This document shows positions 5,911 through 13,378 of a DNA stretch of 14,641 nt, piece after piece; within the stretch, counting starts at the first letter, position 1; each line of letters begins with the position of its first letter. Origin of the DNA: Candidatus Methylomirabilota bacterium (GTDB lineage Bacteria; Methylomirabilota; Methylomirabilia; Methylomirabilales; CSP1-5). The stretch is from positions 1-14,641 of the forward strand of contig JAKEGQ010000085.1 of the NCBI GenBank assembly GCA_022615475.1. Reading direction: 5' to 3'. Below the pieces are notes generated by a model. It did no database searches, was not told the origin of the DNA, and was given only the letters and a program-made list of their open reading frames with translations. The position numbers and the translations under genes are program-made.

Positions 5911-7481
5911 GCCTTTTTGACCCCAAGGTACCGACACACGAGCTGACAGCGGCTGCCTCTGTGGTGAGCGGCGGAACCTTCGTCAGCCGGGTCCTGGGAT
6001 ACGTCCGGGATATGTTCATCGCTCATCGGTTCGGCGGGGGACTCCATGCCGACGCATTCTTTGTGGCGTTCCGGATCCCGAATATGGCTCGAGAACTCCT
6101 CGGGGAGGGAGCACTCTCCGCCGGCTTTATCCCGGTCTTTACCGAGACCCTCACCAAAGAGGGACGGCCGTCGGCCTTTCGGATGGCAGGCCGCGCCTTT
6201 TGGGCGATGGCCGTGATCTTGTTCGTGGTGTGCGCCATCGGCGCCTGGAGCGCACCGGGCCTGGTCCGCCTGATCGCGCCCGGGTTCGTCGCCGAACCGG
6301 AGAAGCTCGACCTCACCATCGTACTCACCCGCATGATGTTTCCTTATCTGTTCTTCATCGGGCTGACTGCGCTCATGATGGGGGTCTTGAACTCTCTTGG
6401 TCACTTTGCCGCTCCCGCCCTCTCTCCCGCCCTGCTCAATATCGCCATGATCCTGTGTCTCATCGTGCTGGCCCCGCGCCTTGAAGAGCCCGTCTATGCC
6501 TTGGCGTACGGGGTCCTGGGAGGAGGGGTGCTCCAGCTCCTCTCCCAGCTTCCCCCCGCCGGGCGCCGAGGGGTGACCCTCACCCCAACGGGACCGTGGC
6601 GGGATCCTGCCCTAGCGCGGATCGGACGGTTGATGACCCCCGGCATCGCCGGGCTCGCCGTCACCCAACTTAACGTGTTCATCACCACCCTCCTGGCCTC
6701 CTTCTTGGTCGAGGGGTCGATTTCGTACCTCTACTACGCGTTCCGGCTCGTCCATCTCCCCATTGGTCTCATCGGGGTGGCGGGTGCGACGGCCGTCTTT
6801 CCGGCAATGGCCACCGCGGCTCAGCACTCCCCCGCAGATCTCAAGAAGACGTTGGTCTTCGCCCTCCGCCTCACCCTCTTCCTGACCATTCCTGCCCTGC
6901 TGGGCCTGGCGATCTTTCGGCAACCCATCATCCAGCTCCTCTTTGAGCGGGGCGCGTTTACCCCGGTCATGACGGCCGCCACGGCCCAAGTCCTGTTGGG
7001 ATACAGTCTTGGGCTGTGCTTTTTCATCGCCAATCGGGTGCTGGTTCCCGCTTTTTATGCCTTCCAGGACACGACGACCCCTGTCAAGGCGGGCGCCATC
7101 GCCGTCGCGAGCAACATCCTCTTCAGCCTCGTGCTGATGGGCCCGCTGGAGGCAGCGGGACTTGCTGTCGCAACTTCTCTCGCGTCCGTGGTGAACTTCA
7201 CCCTCTTGATCGTTTTGCTGAGAAGACACGCGGGGCCCCTCCCCAGGCAAGAGCTGGTCAGATCCCTCCAAAAAACCGGTCTCGCCGGCCTGGGCATGGC
7301 CGGGACGTGCGTTGTTCTTGAAATGGTGTGGCCATCGGGCGGGGGCGGGTTCCTCCCCCAGCTTGGCCACCTGGTGGGGGGGCTTGGCCTGGGAACGGCA
7401 GTTTTTTTCGGGGTGGCGACCTTTTTGGGCTGTGAGGAGGTTCAGGTGCTTCGGGGGCTCTTTCGAAGGCGATCAACCTAG
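5904..7481 (+). CDS. murJ: Lipid II flippase MurJ (MviN family)
   Basis: MurJ flips the peptidoglycan precursor lipid II across the inner membrane. The 525-residue product is hydrophobic along its length, consistent with the usual 14 membrane segments. The family signature SRVLGYVRD (28-36) and DAFFVAFRIPNMAR (50-63) are present. Arg29, Arg35 and Arg63 correspond to the essential Arg18, Arg24 and Arg52 of the E. coli protein. The GEGALSAGFIPVF segment and the QPIIQLLFERGAFT element of the second half also fit. ATG 5904 is preceded by AGGGGA about 11 nt upstream. It is divergent from rpsT with a 55-nt gap. No clear promoter of its own was found; any would lie inside rpsT. Confidence 0.96.
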   Translation: MSSLFDPKVPTHELTAAASVVSGGTFVSRVLGYVRDMFIAHRFGGGLHADAFFVAFRIPNMARELLGEGALSAGFIPVFTETLTKEGRPSAFRMAGRAFWAMAVILFVVCAIGAWSAPGLVRLIAPGFVAEPEKLDLTIVLTRMMFPYLFFIGLTALMMGVLNSLGHFAAPALSPALLNIAMILCLIVLAPRLEEPVYALAYGVLGGGVLQLLSQLPPAGRRGVTLTPTGPWRDPALARIGRLMTPGIAGLAVTQLNVFITTLLASFLVEGSISYLYYAFRLVHLPIGLIGVAGATAVFPAMATAAQHSPADLKKTLVFALRLTLFLTIPALLGLAIFRQPIIQLLFERGAFTPVMTAATAQVLLGYSLGLCFFIANRVLVPAFYAFQDTTTPVKAGAIAVASNILFSLVLMGPLEAAGLAVATSLASVVNFTLLIVLLRRHAGPLPRQELVRSLQKTGLAGLGMAGTCVVLEMVWPSGGGGFLPQLGHLVGGLGLGTAVFFGVATFLGCEEVQVLRGLFRRRST

Positions 7482-7493
7482 AACAGATTTTTA

Positions 7494-7523
7494 TTGACAG
7501 GCAACCGGGGGGAAAAGTATGTT
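7494..7523 (+). promoter_or_regulatory. Promoter of the ThDP enzyme-ilvB-ilvN-ilvC operon
   Basis: TTGACA (7494-7499) and TATGTT (7518-7523) are separated by 18 bp, 12 nt after the murJ stop. The -35 is perfect and the -10 matches at four of six bases. The predicted start near 7530 leaves an untranslated leader of about 95 nt with only short, weak stems and no recognised riboswitch, T-box or leader peptide. A T5 run (7488-7492) after the murJ stop has no good stem before it. Confidence 0.65.
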
Positions 7524-7625
7524 ATTCTTCACTTTTCGGGGCATTCTTTCACCTTAAGCCTCAGCATTGTCTGACGGCGAGCAGGGTATCGTAGTCTTCA
7601 AGAAACTGTCACCGAGGGGAGAGCG

Positions 7626-9392
7626 ATGAGCATCTCAGCAGGGAGTCCTGGCCTCGAGAAAAATGTCGGGAATTTCGCTTTGATCGACACCTTGCGCCAG
7701 TGGGGCATCCGTCATTACAGCGGGGTGAATGGCGGGGGGGTCATCCATGTCACGAAATACTTGGAGCCCCTGACCCGTCCGTCACAAATTACGGATGGTA
7801 TTCCCCGCTTCCTGACGATGGGGGAGTACGTATCGGGCTTTATGCCGCTCGGCTATTACCTCGCTTCAGGCCGCGTCGCGGGCTCGATCACCACGACGGG
7901 TGCGGCGACCAAGCTCGGGTCGAGCGGGATCACCGAGGCCAAGTTGCACAACATTCCGGCGGTCTTCATCATCGCCCTGAACTCCACGGGTTCGATCGGC
8001 AAGGCTCCTCTCCAGGACGTCTCGCATTACGGCATGAATGTCGTCCCCCAGCTCCAAGCCGAACTGGGGGAGGGGTGCATCGTTCTCGATAACATCAATC
8101 GGCTCGAACGAGACCTCGCGAAGGCACAACGTATTCTTCATGATTCGCAACCGGTCGCCTTTCCCTTCTACCCGGATATTCTCTCGCGAGAGATCGAGGT
8201 GAATGTTCCCAAGACGGAAAAGCCACGCACCCTCAACCAGAAGGATGTGGCGGCCTTCCTCGAACAGTTCCCTGCCATGGCCAAGGGGCGCCGGGTAATC
8301 ATCTACGTCGGGGAGGAGGCAGCCTTTTACCCCAACATCGAACGGCTCACCACGGAACTGTCGGAGCTGCTCCAAGCCCCCACGATTTGGTCCATCAACG
8401 GCGCCAATGCGGTCTCCCCCAAGAATGCGTACAGCTACGGTTATGTCCTCTTCGGGGGTAACGACAAGGCGATGCAGCTGTGGCGGAGCATGACTCCCGA
8501 GGATATTGTCATTACCCTCGGGTTCTGTCCGGGCGAGTATTCGATCAACCTGGAAAGCTTCCCCGCGAAGTGCACCTGGCACTTCGGCGCGTACATGTAC
8601 GGCTACGGCCAGGTGAACGGCGACTTTCGCCACCGCTGCAAAGGGGACTACAGGCAAATCCGCGGCGATATCGATCTTGCGCTGGAAGCGATCATTCCTC
8701 GGCTGAAGGCGATGGGCGTCGGGAAGGACAGGCCGAAGGTCGAGCAGCCGGATAATCTGAACTCCCGAGAGGTCTGGCGGGACGTCCGGAAGGACTGCGT
8801 CGACTTCTTCTCCTTCTACGAGGAGCTACCCAAGTACTGGCAACCGCACAGCATTGGCTTTGACGACGTCTGTGTCTCCTATAAGGATCGGCAGTACGTG
8901 ACGCAGCGGCCCCACCCGAATATCAAATTCTGGACCGCGCACCACGGCTCCGCCATGGGCGGCGCGTTCGGCCTCGGGGTTGGCGCCAAGCTGGCCGATC
9001 CGAGCCTTCACACCTTTATGTTCTGCGGTGATGGATGCTGGCGCCTCTTTGGCGGGTGCCTGGCCGACGCGGCGAATCTCGACCTGCGCCTCTTCATCAT
9101 CAACAATGGGACCTACGGGATCGTCGATAAGGGGCTGGAGGTCATCATCCCGACCGTCGAGAAACCCCGCTACCACTCAAAGCTGCCGAGCATCGACTTT
9201 GTGGCGGCGGCCAAGGCCCACGGCTGGGACGGCTTCTACCTCAAGCCCGACCTCAGCAACCTGAAAGAGATCATGGATGCCTGCCACACGGCGGCGGGCA
9301 GGTCGATCCTGGTTGATGTCCCTGTGGACACCGAGCAGGTCGTCGGCTTGAACGCCCGGCTGCTGAACCTCACCACACAGGCGTATCTGTAG
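7626..9392 (+). CDS. Thiamine-diphosphate-dependent enzyme, acetolactate-synthase-like, unassigned substrate
   Basis: The 588-residue protein has the three-domain layout of the pyruvate oxidase/acetohydroxyacid synthase superfamily. The N-terminal Pyr domain (about 15-185) has FLTMGEYVSG, in which Glu67 takes the place of the catalytic Glu of the usual RHEQ motif. The central domain spans about 205-360. The C-terminal PP domain (about 430-570) has the ThDP/Mg motif GDG (468-470) ending in NN (493-494). It lacks many AHAS signatures: no GPGATN (TTGAATKL instead), no FQE loop (PLQDVSHYG), and a ten-residue insert before the Glu segment. ATG 7626 follows GAGGGGAG. It is the first gene after the promoter at 7494 and lies 116 nt before ilvB, so co-transcription with the isoleucine-valine genes is likely. 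It could be a partner or alternative to AHAS, a 2-oxoacid decarboxylase or another carboligase. The family is sure; the reaction is not. Confidence 0.8.
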   Translation: MSISAGSPGLEKNVGNFALIDTLRQWGIRHYSGVNGGGVIHVTKYLEPLTRPSQITDGIPRFLTMGEYVSGFMPLGYYLASGRVAGSITTTGAATKLGSSGITEAKLHNIPAVFIIALNSTGSIGKAPLQDVSHYGMNVVPQLQAELGEGCIVLDNINRLERDLAKAQRILHDSQPVAFPFYPDILSREIEVNVPKTEKPRTLNQKDVAAFLEQFPAMAKGRRVIIYVGEEAAFYPNIERLTTELSELLQAPTIWSINGANAVSPKNAYSYGYVLFGGNDKAMQLWRSMTPEDIVITLGFCPGEYSINLESFPAKCTWHFGAYMYGYGQVNGDFRHRCKGDYRQIRGDIDLALEAIIPRLKAMGVGKDRPKVEQPDNLNSREVWRDVRKDCVDFFSFYEELPKYWQPHSIGFDDVCVSYKDRQYVTQRPHPNIKFWTAHHGSAMGGAFGLGVGAKLADPSLHTFMFCGDGCWRLFGGCLADAANLDLRLFIINNGTYGIVDKGLEVIIPTVEKPRYHSKLPSIDFVAAAKAHGWDGFYLKPDLSNLKEIMDACHTAAGRSILVDVPVDTEQVVGLNARLLNLTTQAYL

Positions 9393-9433
9393 CCTCCGGG
9401 GGGGCGCGCAGCACATGACGGGAACACGGAGGC
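9392..9433. repeat. Inverted repeat in the gap between the two ThDP enzyme genes
   Basis: GCCTCCG (9392-9398) pairs with CGGAGGC (9427-9433) across a 28-nt loop that begins right at the stop codon of the upstream gene. No T tract follows. The rest of the 116-nt gap is very GC-rich and ends with the ilvB ribosome binding site GAGGA (9496-9500). It may tune expression between the two genes; its function is unknown. Confidence 0.35.
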
Positions 9434-9508
9434 CCCTCCTGGGTCTCGGCGGCGCGTTGTGCCCAGAGGAGTTGGGGCGAGGGGCGGATTGGTGCGAGGA
9501 CAAGACTT

Positions 9509-11206
9509 TTGAAGATCACCGGCGCTGAAATCCTGATGAAATCCCTCGTTGAGGAGGGGGTCGCGACGATCTTCGGGCGTCCCGGGGGGATGATCCTCAC
9601 CCGGACCGACCCCTCCAGCAACCACCCCATGAAGCACGTCCTCTGCCGGCACGAGCAGGTGGCCACCCATGCCGCCGAGGGCTATTACAAGACCACGGGG
9701 AAGACGGGGACAGTCATGGTCAGCGCGGGCTCCGGTGTCACGAATTGTGTGACCGCGCTGACCGATGCCCTTGTGGATTCCATGGCCATTGTGGTCCTGA
9801 CAGGGCAGCTTCCCGGCGTCATGGGGTGGGATGCCGCGCAGGAGGCCGATGCGATGGGAACCGCCCGGGGGTGCACAAAGCATAGCTTCACGGGGTTCAC
9901 GACCGAGGAGATCCCGCGGATCATCAAGGAGGCGTATTTCATTGCGCGCTCTGGTCGCCCGGGCCCGGTGCTCGTCGATCTGCCCCAGGCCGTCATGACG
10001 GACTGTGTCGCGTATAAGGGCCACCCGAAATCGGTTGCGATCCGAGGGTACAGCCCCCAGGTGGCTGGACACCCGGGCCAGATCAAGAGGGCGGCTGACC
10101 TCATTGCCCATGCCAGGCGTCCGGTCATCTACGGGGGTGGAGGCATCATCCACGCGGACGCGTCGGAGGAGCTGCGCGAGCTCGTCGAGATCACCCAAAT
10201 CCCCACCACCCTCACGCTCATGGGGCTTGGGGCCCTTCCCACCAGCCACCCGCTCTGGCTCGGCATGCTCGGGATGCACGGACTCTACTGGGCCAACCGG
10301 TGCTTGATTGACGCCGACCTGATCGTTGCCATCGGGTCCCGCTTCGATGACCGGGTCACGGGGAAGGCGTGCGAGTTCGGCACGCACTGCAAGATCATCC
10401 ATGTGGACATCGACCCGACATCGATTCAGAAGCACGTCAAGGTCGATGTCCCTATCGTCGGCGATGTGCGGTGGGTCCTCCGCGAACTCAACAAGGAACT
10501 CCATAAGGTGGAGCGAGATTGGGCGAAGGACTTCGAGGAATGGTACGGACAGATCGAGGCCTGGAAGAAGCAACACCCCCTTCGGTATGAGCAGCGGCAA
10601 GGGGTGATCAAACCCCAGTACGCCATCGATATGATCCTTCGCCTGAGTGAGGAGTACGACCCGATCATTGCCACCGGCGTAGGCCAGCCCCAGATATGGG
10701 CGGCCCAGTTTTACCGGGGCCGCAAGCCGCGCCGCTGGGTCACCTCAGGAGGCCTGGGGACGATGGGATACGGCTTCCCCGCAGCCCTGGGGGCCCAGGC
10801 GGCCTTCCCCGACAGTCTGGTCTTGAATATCGATGGCGATGGGAGCGTCCAAGTCACCCTCTCGGACCTCTCGACCCTCGTTGACTACAAGCTTCCGGTC
10901 AAGACCTTTGTCATCAATAACAAATGTCTGGGGATGGTGGGGCAGTTGCCGACAGGCCCGATGCACCAGCCCGACTTTGTGAAACTCGCGGAGGCCTACG
11001 GCGTCGTGGGGATCCGGATTGAGCGGCCGGAGGAGGTAAAGGCGGGGATCGAGAAGGCGATTAGCACTCCGGGGCCTGTCGTGGTCGATGTGGTGGTGGA
11101 GCGGGAGGAGAATTGCCTGCCGACGATCCCGGCGGGGGCCGCCATCACCGACATCGACAGGGCTCCGCCTCCAATCCCTGACAAGTCATCTCAGGCATGG
11201 CACTGA
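9509..11206 (+). CDS. ilvB: Acetolactate synthase large-subunit-like protein with altered active-site loop
   Basis: AHAS condenses two pyruvates, or pyruvate and 2-oxobutyrate, in valine/leucine/isoleucine synthesis. The 565-residue protein has RHEQ with catalytic Glu49, GQ(99-100)LPG, CTKHSF (122-127), SGRPGPVLVD (148-157), the GMHG (255-258) and RFDDRVTG (278-285) segments of the FAD/substrate region, SGGLGTMG (413-420), GDG (443-445) and NN (470-471). Odd features: the FQE motif is AQE (Ala110); GQHQMW is GQPQIW (392-397); and after LGMVGQ (474-479) only eight residues precede PDF, where E. coli AHAS II has eighteen including Trp464. Homology continues in frame on both sides, so this is a clean deletion. 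TTG 9509 was chosen for its GAGGA 8 nt upstream and the standard ITGAEIL opening. ilvN follows after 7 nt. Context says AHAS; the active-site changes leave its substrate open. Confidence 0.88.
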   Translation: MKITGAEILMKSLVEEGVATIFGRPGGMILTRTDPSSNHPMKHVLCRHEQVATHAAEGYYKTTGKTGTVMVSAGSGVTNCVTALTDALVDSMAIVVLTGQLPGVMGWDAAQEADAMGTARGCTKHSFTGFTTEEIPRIIKEAYFIARSGRPGPVLVDLPQAVMTDCVAYKGHPKSVAIRGYSPQVAGHPGQIKRAADLIAHARRPVIYGGGGIIHADASEELRELVEITQIPTTLTLMGLGALPTSHPLWLGMLGMHGLYWANRCLIDADLIVAIGSRFDDRVTGKACEFGTHCKIIHVDIDPTSIQKHVKVDVPIVGDVRWVLRELNKELHKVERDWAKDFEEWYGQIEAWKKQHPLRYEQRQGVIKPQYAIDMILRLSEEYDPIIATGVGQPQIWAAQFYRGRKPRRWVTSGGLGTMGYGFPAALGAQAAFPDSLVLNIDGDGSVQVTLSDLSTLVDYKLPVKTFVINNKCLGMVGQLPTGPMHQPDFVKLAEAYGVVGIRIERPEEVKAGIEKAISTPGPVVVDVVVEREENCLPTIPAGAAITDIDRAPPPIPDKSSQAWH

Positions 11207-11213
11207 GGAGGGC

Positions 11214-11792
11214 ATGAGAGGGCAGATCCCACCCCGGCGACACATCCTGACTCTCCTGGTGGAGAACCAGGTGGGCGTGTTGGCACGGATCGCCGGCTTG
11301 ATCGCCGCCAGGGGGTATAACATCGATAGTGTCTCCGTCGGGGAGACGATGGATGCCTCGGTTTCCCGGGTCACCCTCGTGGTCCACGGGGATGACTGGG
11401 TAATGGAGCAGGTGGTCAAGCAGCTCAATCGGTTGATCGAAGTCATCAAGGTCGTCGATCTCACGGAGGAGGAGTTTATCGAGCGGGAAATGATCCTCGT
11501 CCGGGTGAACGCCGATCCGGCCAACCGGGCCGAGATCCTTCGGATCGCCGACATCTTCAGGGCCAAAGTCGTCGATCTCACCCAGCGAACCTACGCCCTG
11601 GAGGCGACTGGAGACGATGACAAGATTCAGGCCTTACTCGATCTCCTGCGACCCTTCGGGATCAAAGAGCTGGTGCGAACCGGCCTGATCGCCATCAGCA
11701 GGGCGGGGAAGACTCCGTCCACCAAGCCGGAGCGGGTCACGGACGGTGACGGCGAGGACGGTGTGAAGAAGTCGCCGGCGGTTGCCATGTAG
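11214..11792 (+). CDS. ilvN: Acetolactate synthase small (regulatory) subunit
   Basis: IlvN/IlvH activates the catalytic subunit and confers valine feedback inhibition. The 192-residue product opens with an ACT domain (about 9-83): HILTLLVENQVGVLARIAGL then RGYNIDSVSVG. Asn18, Gly21 and Asn36 match the valine-site residues Asn11, Gly14 and Asn29 of E. coli IlvH, so feedback control is expected. A second ferredoxin-like domain follows (about 90-163; REMILVRV, AKVVDLTQRTYALEATG). A charged tail of about 30 residues (KPERVTDGDGEDGVKK) is longer than in E. coli IlvH. ATG 11214 is chosen for GAGGAGGG (11205-11212), which overlaps the ilvB stop and implies coupled translation; the open frame extends back into ilvB without homology. 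Confidence 0.96.
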   Translation: MRGQIPPRRHILTLLVENQVGVLARIAGLIAARGYNIDSVSVGETMDASVSRVTLVVHGDDWVMEQVVKQLNRLIEVIKVVDLTEEEFIEREMILVRVNADPANRAEILRIADIFRAKVVDLTQRTYALEATGDDDKIQALLDLLRPFGIKELVRTGLIAISRAGKTPSTKPERVTDGDGEDGVKKSPAVAM

Positions 11793-11812
11793 GGGAAAGC
11801 GAGGAGGCGCGG

Positions 11813-12814
11813 ATGGCCAAGTTGTATTACGACAAGGATGCGGATCTCTCCCTCTTGAAGGGAAAGACCATTGCCATCATTGGCTATGGGAGCCAAGGAC
11901 ACGCCCATGCCCTGAATTTGAAAGATGCCGGCTTCGATGTGGTCGTGGGGCTCTACCGAGGCTCGAAATCCTGGGAGAAGGCGAAGGCGGACGGCCTCAA
12001 GGTCATGGCGGCGGACGAGGCGGCCTCGGCGGGCCACATCGTGATGATGCTGATCCCCGACCAGCACCAGCGGCAGGTCTATGTTGAGTCGATCCAACAG
12101 GGACTCACCCCAGGAAAGACCTTGATGTTCGCCCACGGCTTCAACATCCACTTCCACCAGGTCCTGCCCCCCAAGGACCTGGATGTCTCCATGGTAGCCC
12201 CAAAGGCCCCGGGTCACGTCATGCGCCAGATCTATACGGAGGGGTCCGGGGTGCCCGCCCTTGTGGCCATCCATCAGGACCGATCGGGGAAGGCAAAGGA
12301 GACGGCCCTGGCCTATGCAAAGGGTATCGGATGCACCAGGGCCGGCGTACTCGAGACCACCTTTCGGGAAGAGACCGAGACCGACCTGTTCGGGGAACAG
12401 ACGGTACTGTGCGGCGGCCTGTCGGCCCTGATCAAGGCCGGATATGAAACGCTGGTGGAGGCAGGGTACCAGCCGGAGGTCGCCTACTTTGAGTGTCTCC
12501 ACGAGGTAAAGCTCATCGTGGATCTCTTTTACCAGGGCGGTCTGGCCTATATGCGGTACTCGATCAGTGACACGGCCGAGTACGGGGATTATACCCGCGG
12601 CCCTCGCATCATCAACGACGCGGTGCGGGCTGAGATGAAGAAGATCCTGAAGGAGGTCCAAGATGGGACCTTCGCCCGGGAATGGATGCTGGAGAATCAA
12701 GCGGGCCGGCCGTGCTTTCTGGCGCTCCGGAAGAGAGATGCCGACCATCCCATCGAGGTGATAGGGAGAGAGCTACGCGCCATGATGAGTTGGATCAAGG
12801 GAGGGCCACGGTAA
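11813..12814 (+). CDS. ilvC: Ketol-acid reductoisomerase, class I
   Basis: IlvC rearranges and reduces acetolactate or acetohydroxybutyrate to the dihydroxy acid, using Mg2+ and NAD(P)H. At 333 residues it is the short class I form. The Rossmann motif GYGSQGHAHALNL (24-36) is followed by the cofactor loop GLYRGSKSW (46-54), whose Ser residues and Arg fit NADPH preference. Active-site residues are His108, Lys131 (APKAPGH), Asp191 and Glu195 (DLFGEQ), Glu227 and Glu231 (YFECLHE) and Ser252 (SDTAEYG). ATG 11813 has GAGGAGG (11801-11807) 5 nt upstream, 20 nt after ilvN. It is the last gene of the operon, closed by a strong terminator. Its presence supports acetolactate as product of the preceding genes. 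Confidence 0.98.
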   Translation: MAKLYYDKDADLSLLKGKTIAIIGYGSQGHAHALNLKDAGFDVVVGLYRGSKSWEKAKADGLKVMAADEAASAGHIVMMLIPDQHQRQVYVESIQQGLTPGKTLMFAHGFNIHFHQVLPPKDLDVSMVAPKAPGHVMRQIYTEGSGVPALVAIHQDRSGKAKETALAYAKGIGCTRAGVLETTFREETETDLFGEQTVLCGGLSALIKAGYETLVEAGYQPEVAYFECLHEVKLIVDLFYQGGLAYMRYSISDTAEYGDYTRGPRIINDAVRAEMKKILKEVQDGTFAREWMLENQAGRPCFLALRKRDADHPIEVIGRELRAMMSWIKGGPR

Positions 12815-12846
12815 TCCCTCGCGCCTGGTGCCCTCTTTGCCCGCAC

Positions 12847-12873
12847 ATGCCTCCGGATGTCCGGAGGCATTTT
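12847..12873 (+). terminator. Rho-independent terminator after ilvC
   Basis: ATGCCTCCGG (12847-12856) and CCGGAGGCAT (12861-12870) form a perfect 10-bp stem with a 4-nt loop, followed directly by TTT and then CGTTT. It lies 32 nt after the ilvC stop. This ends the operon that begins at the 7494 promoter. Confidence 0.92.
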
Positions 12874-12912
12874 CGTTTGCCGTGTCCTTGACCGATCTCG
12901 TACGGGGCTGGC

Positions 12913-12942
12913 TTGACACCCTTTTTTTCGCTATGGTAGAAG
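12913..12942 (+). promoter_or_regulatory. Promoter upstream of the small membrane protein-miaA-aroA group
   Basis: TTGACA (12913-12918), 18-bp spacer containing a T7 run, then TAGAAG (12937-12942) preceded by TGG at 12934-12936 as an extended -10. It lies 40 nt after the ilvC terminator and about 75 nt before the ATG at 13020. The rest of 12874-13019 shows nothing else recognisable. Confidence 0.55.
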
Positions 12943-13019
12943 TCATTCGGTTCCTCAAGGGCGACGCGAAAGAATCGGGACGGCCGCTGCCCGACTCCAC
13001 GCACCTTTCGACTCACCCG

Positions 13020-13370
13020 ATGAAAGGGAGAGCCAGGACCGGGAGTCTGCTCCTCCTGCTCCTCCTGGCTCTCGCGGCCGCTCTAGGCGTCCAGGCGCTC
13101 TCCGCCTATTTCGAGTATCTGGCGCTTGCCGATACGGTCCGCTTGGTGGTCCAGGACGTCACTCTGGCCCCCCAGCGCGTGACGGAAGGACAGGAACGGA
13201 TCATGGCAAAGGTCCGGGAGCTAGGGCTCCCGATCCGGGAAGACCAGGTGATCTTGACGGCGGAGACAGGCAAGGTCTCGGCCAGAGTCAGATGGCAACG
13301 GCCGATCGGTCTTTTGGGGTTCACGATCCCCCTGGCATTCGAGGTCAAGGAGGCGCGATCTCTACGTTGA
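13020..13370 (+). CDS. Small membrane-anchored protein, DUF4845-like
   Basis: The 116-residue product has a basic N-terminus (MKGRAR), one hydrophobic segment (about 8-28, with seven consecutive Leu), and a C-terminal domain of helix (about 55-70, VTEGQERIMAKVRELGL) plus two or three strands (DQVILTAETGKVSARVRWQ and LLGFTIPLAFEV). That pattern resembles DUF4845-type periplasmic domains, which also sit beside translation or envelope genes; this resemblance is from memory and needs a profile search. There is no lipobox. ATG 13020 lacks a clear Shine-Dalgarno, but an earlier in-frame ATG (12933) overlaps the predicted -10 region and would add no homology. The stop TGA (13368-13370) overlaps a possible TTG start of miaA. 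Confidence 0.7.
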   Translation: MKGRARTGSLLLLLLLALAAALGVQALSAYFEYLALADTVRLVVQDVTLAPQRVTEGQERIMAKVRELGLPIREDQVILTAETGKVSARVRWQRPIGLLGFTIPLAFEVKEARSLR

Positions 13371-13378
13371 GTGACCCG

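Noticed and set aside
7441..7493. Intrinsic terminator after murJ
   Set aside because: A T5 run exists (7488-7492), but the stem before it is only about 5 bp and lies inside the murJ coding end, too far from the T run.
7519..7557. Possible leader peptide MLFFTFRGILSP before the ilv operon (attenuation)
   Set aside because: Its ATG overlaps the predicted -10 box, so it would not be in the transcript; it lacks a ribosome binding site and a run of Ile/Val/Leu codons, and no terminator/antiterminator pair follows.
9236..10600. Long open frame on the minus strand opposite ilvB (about 454 codons)
   Set aside because: It is fully antisense to conserved ThDP enzyme coding sequence, with no motif or ribosome binding site; a composition artefact.
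7626..11206. Recent tandem duplication of a ThDP enzyme gene
   Set aside because: The two proteins share fold motifs but differ at most positions, including core motifs, and have different insertions; they are ancient paralogues, not a recent copy.
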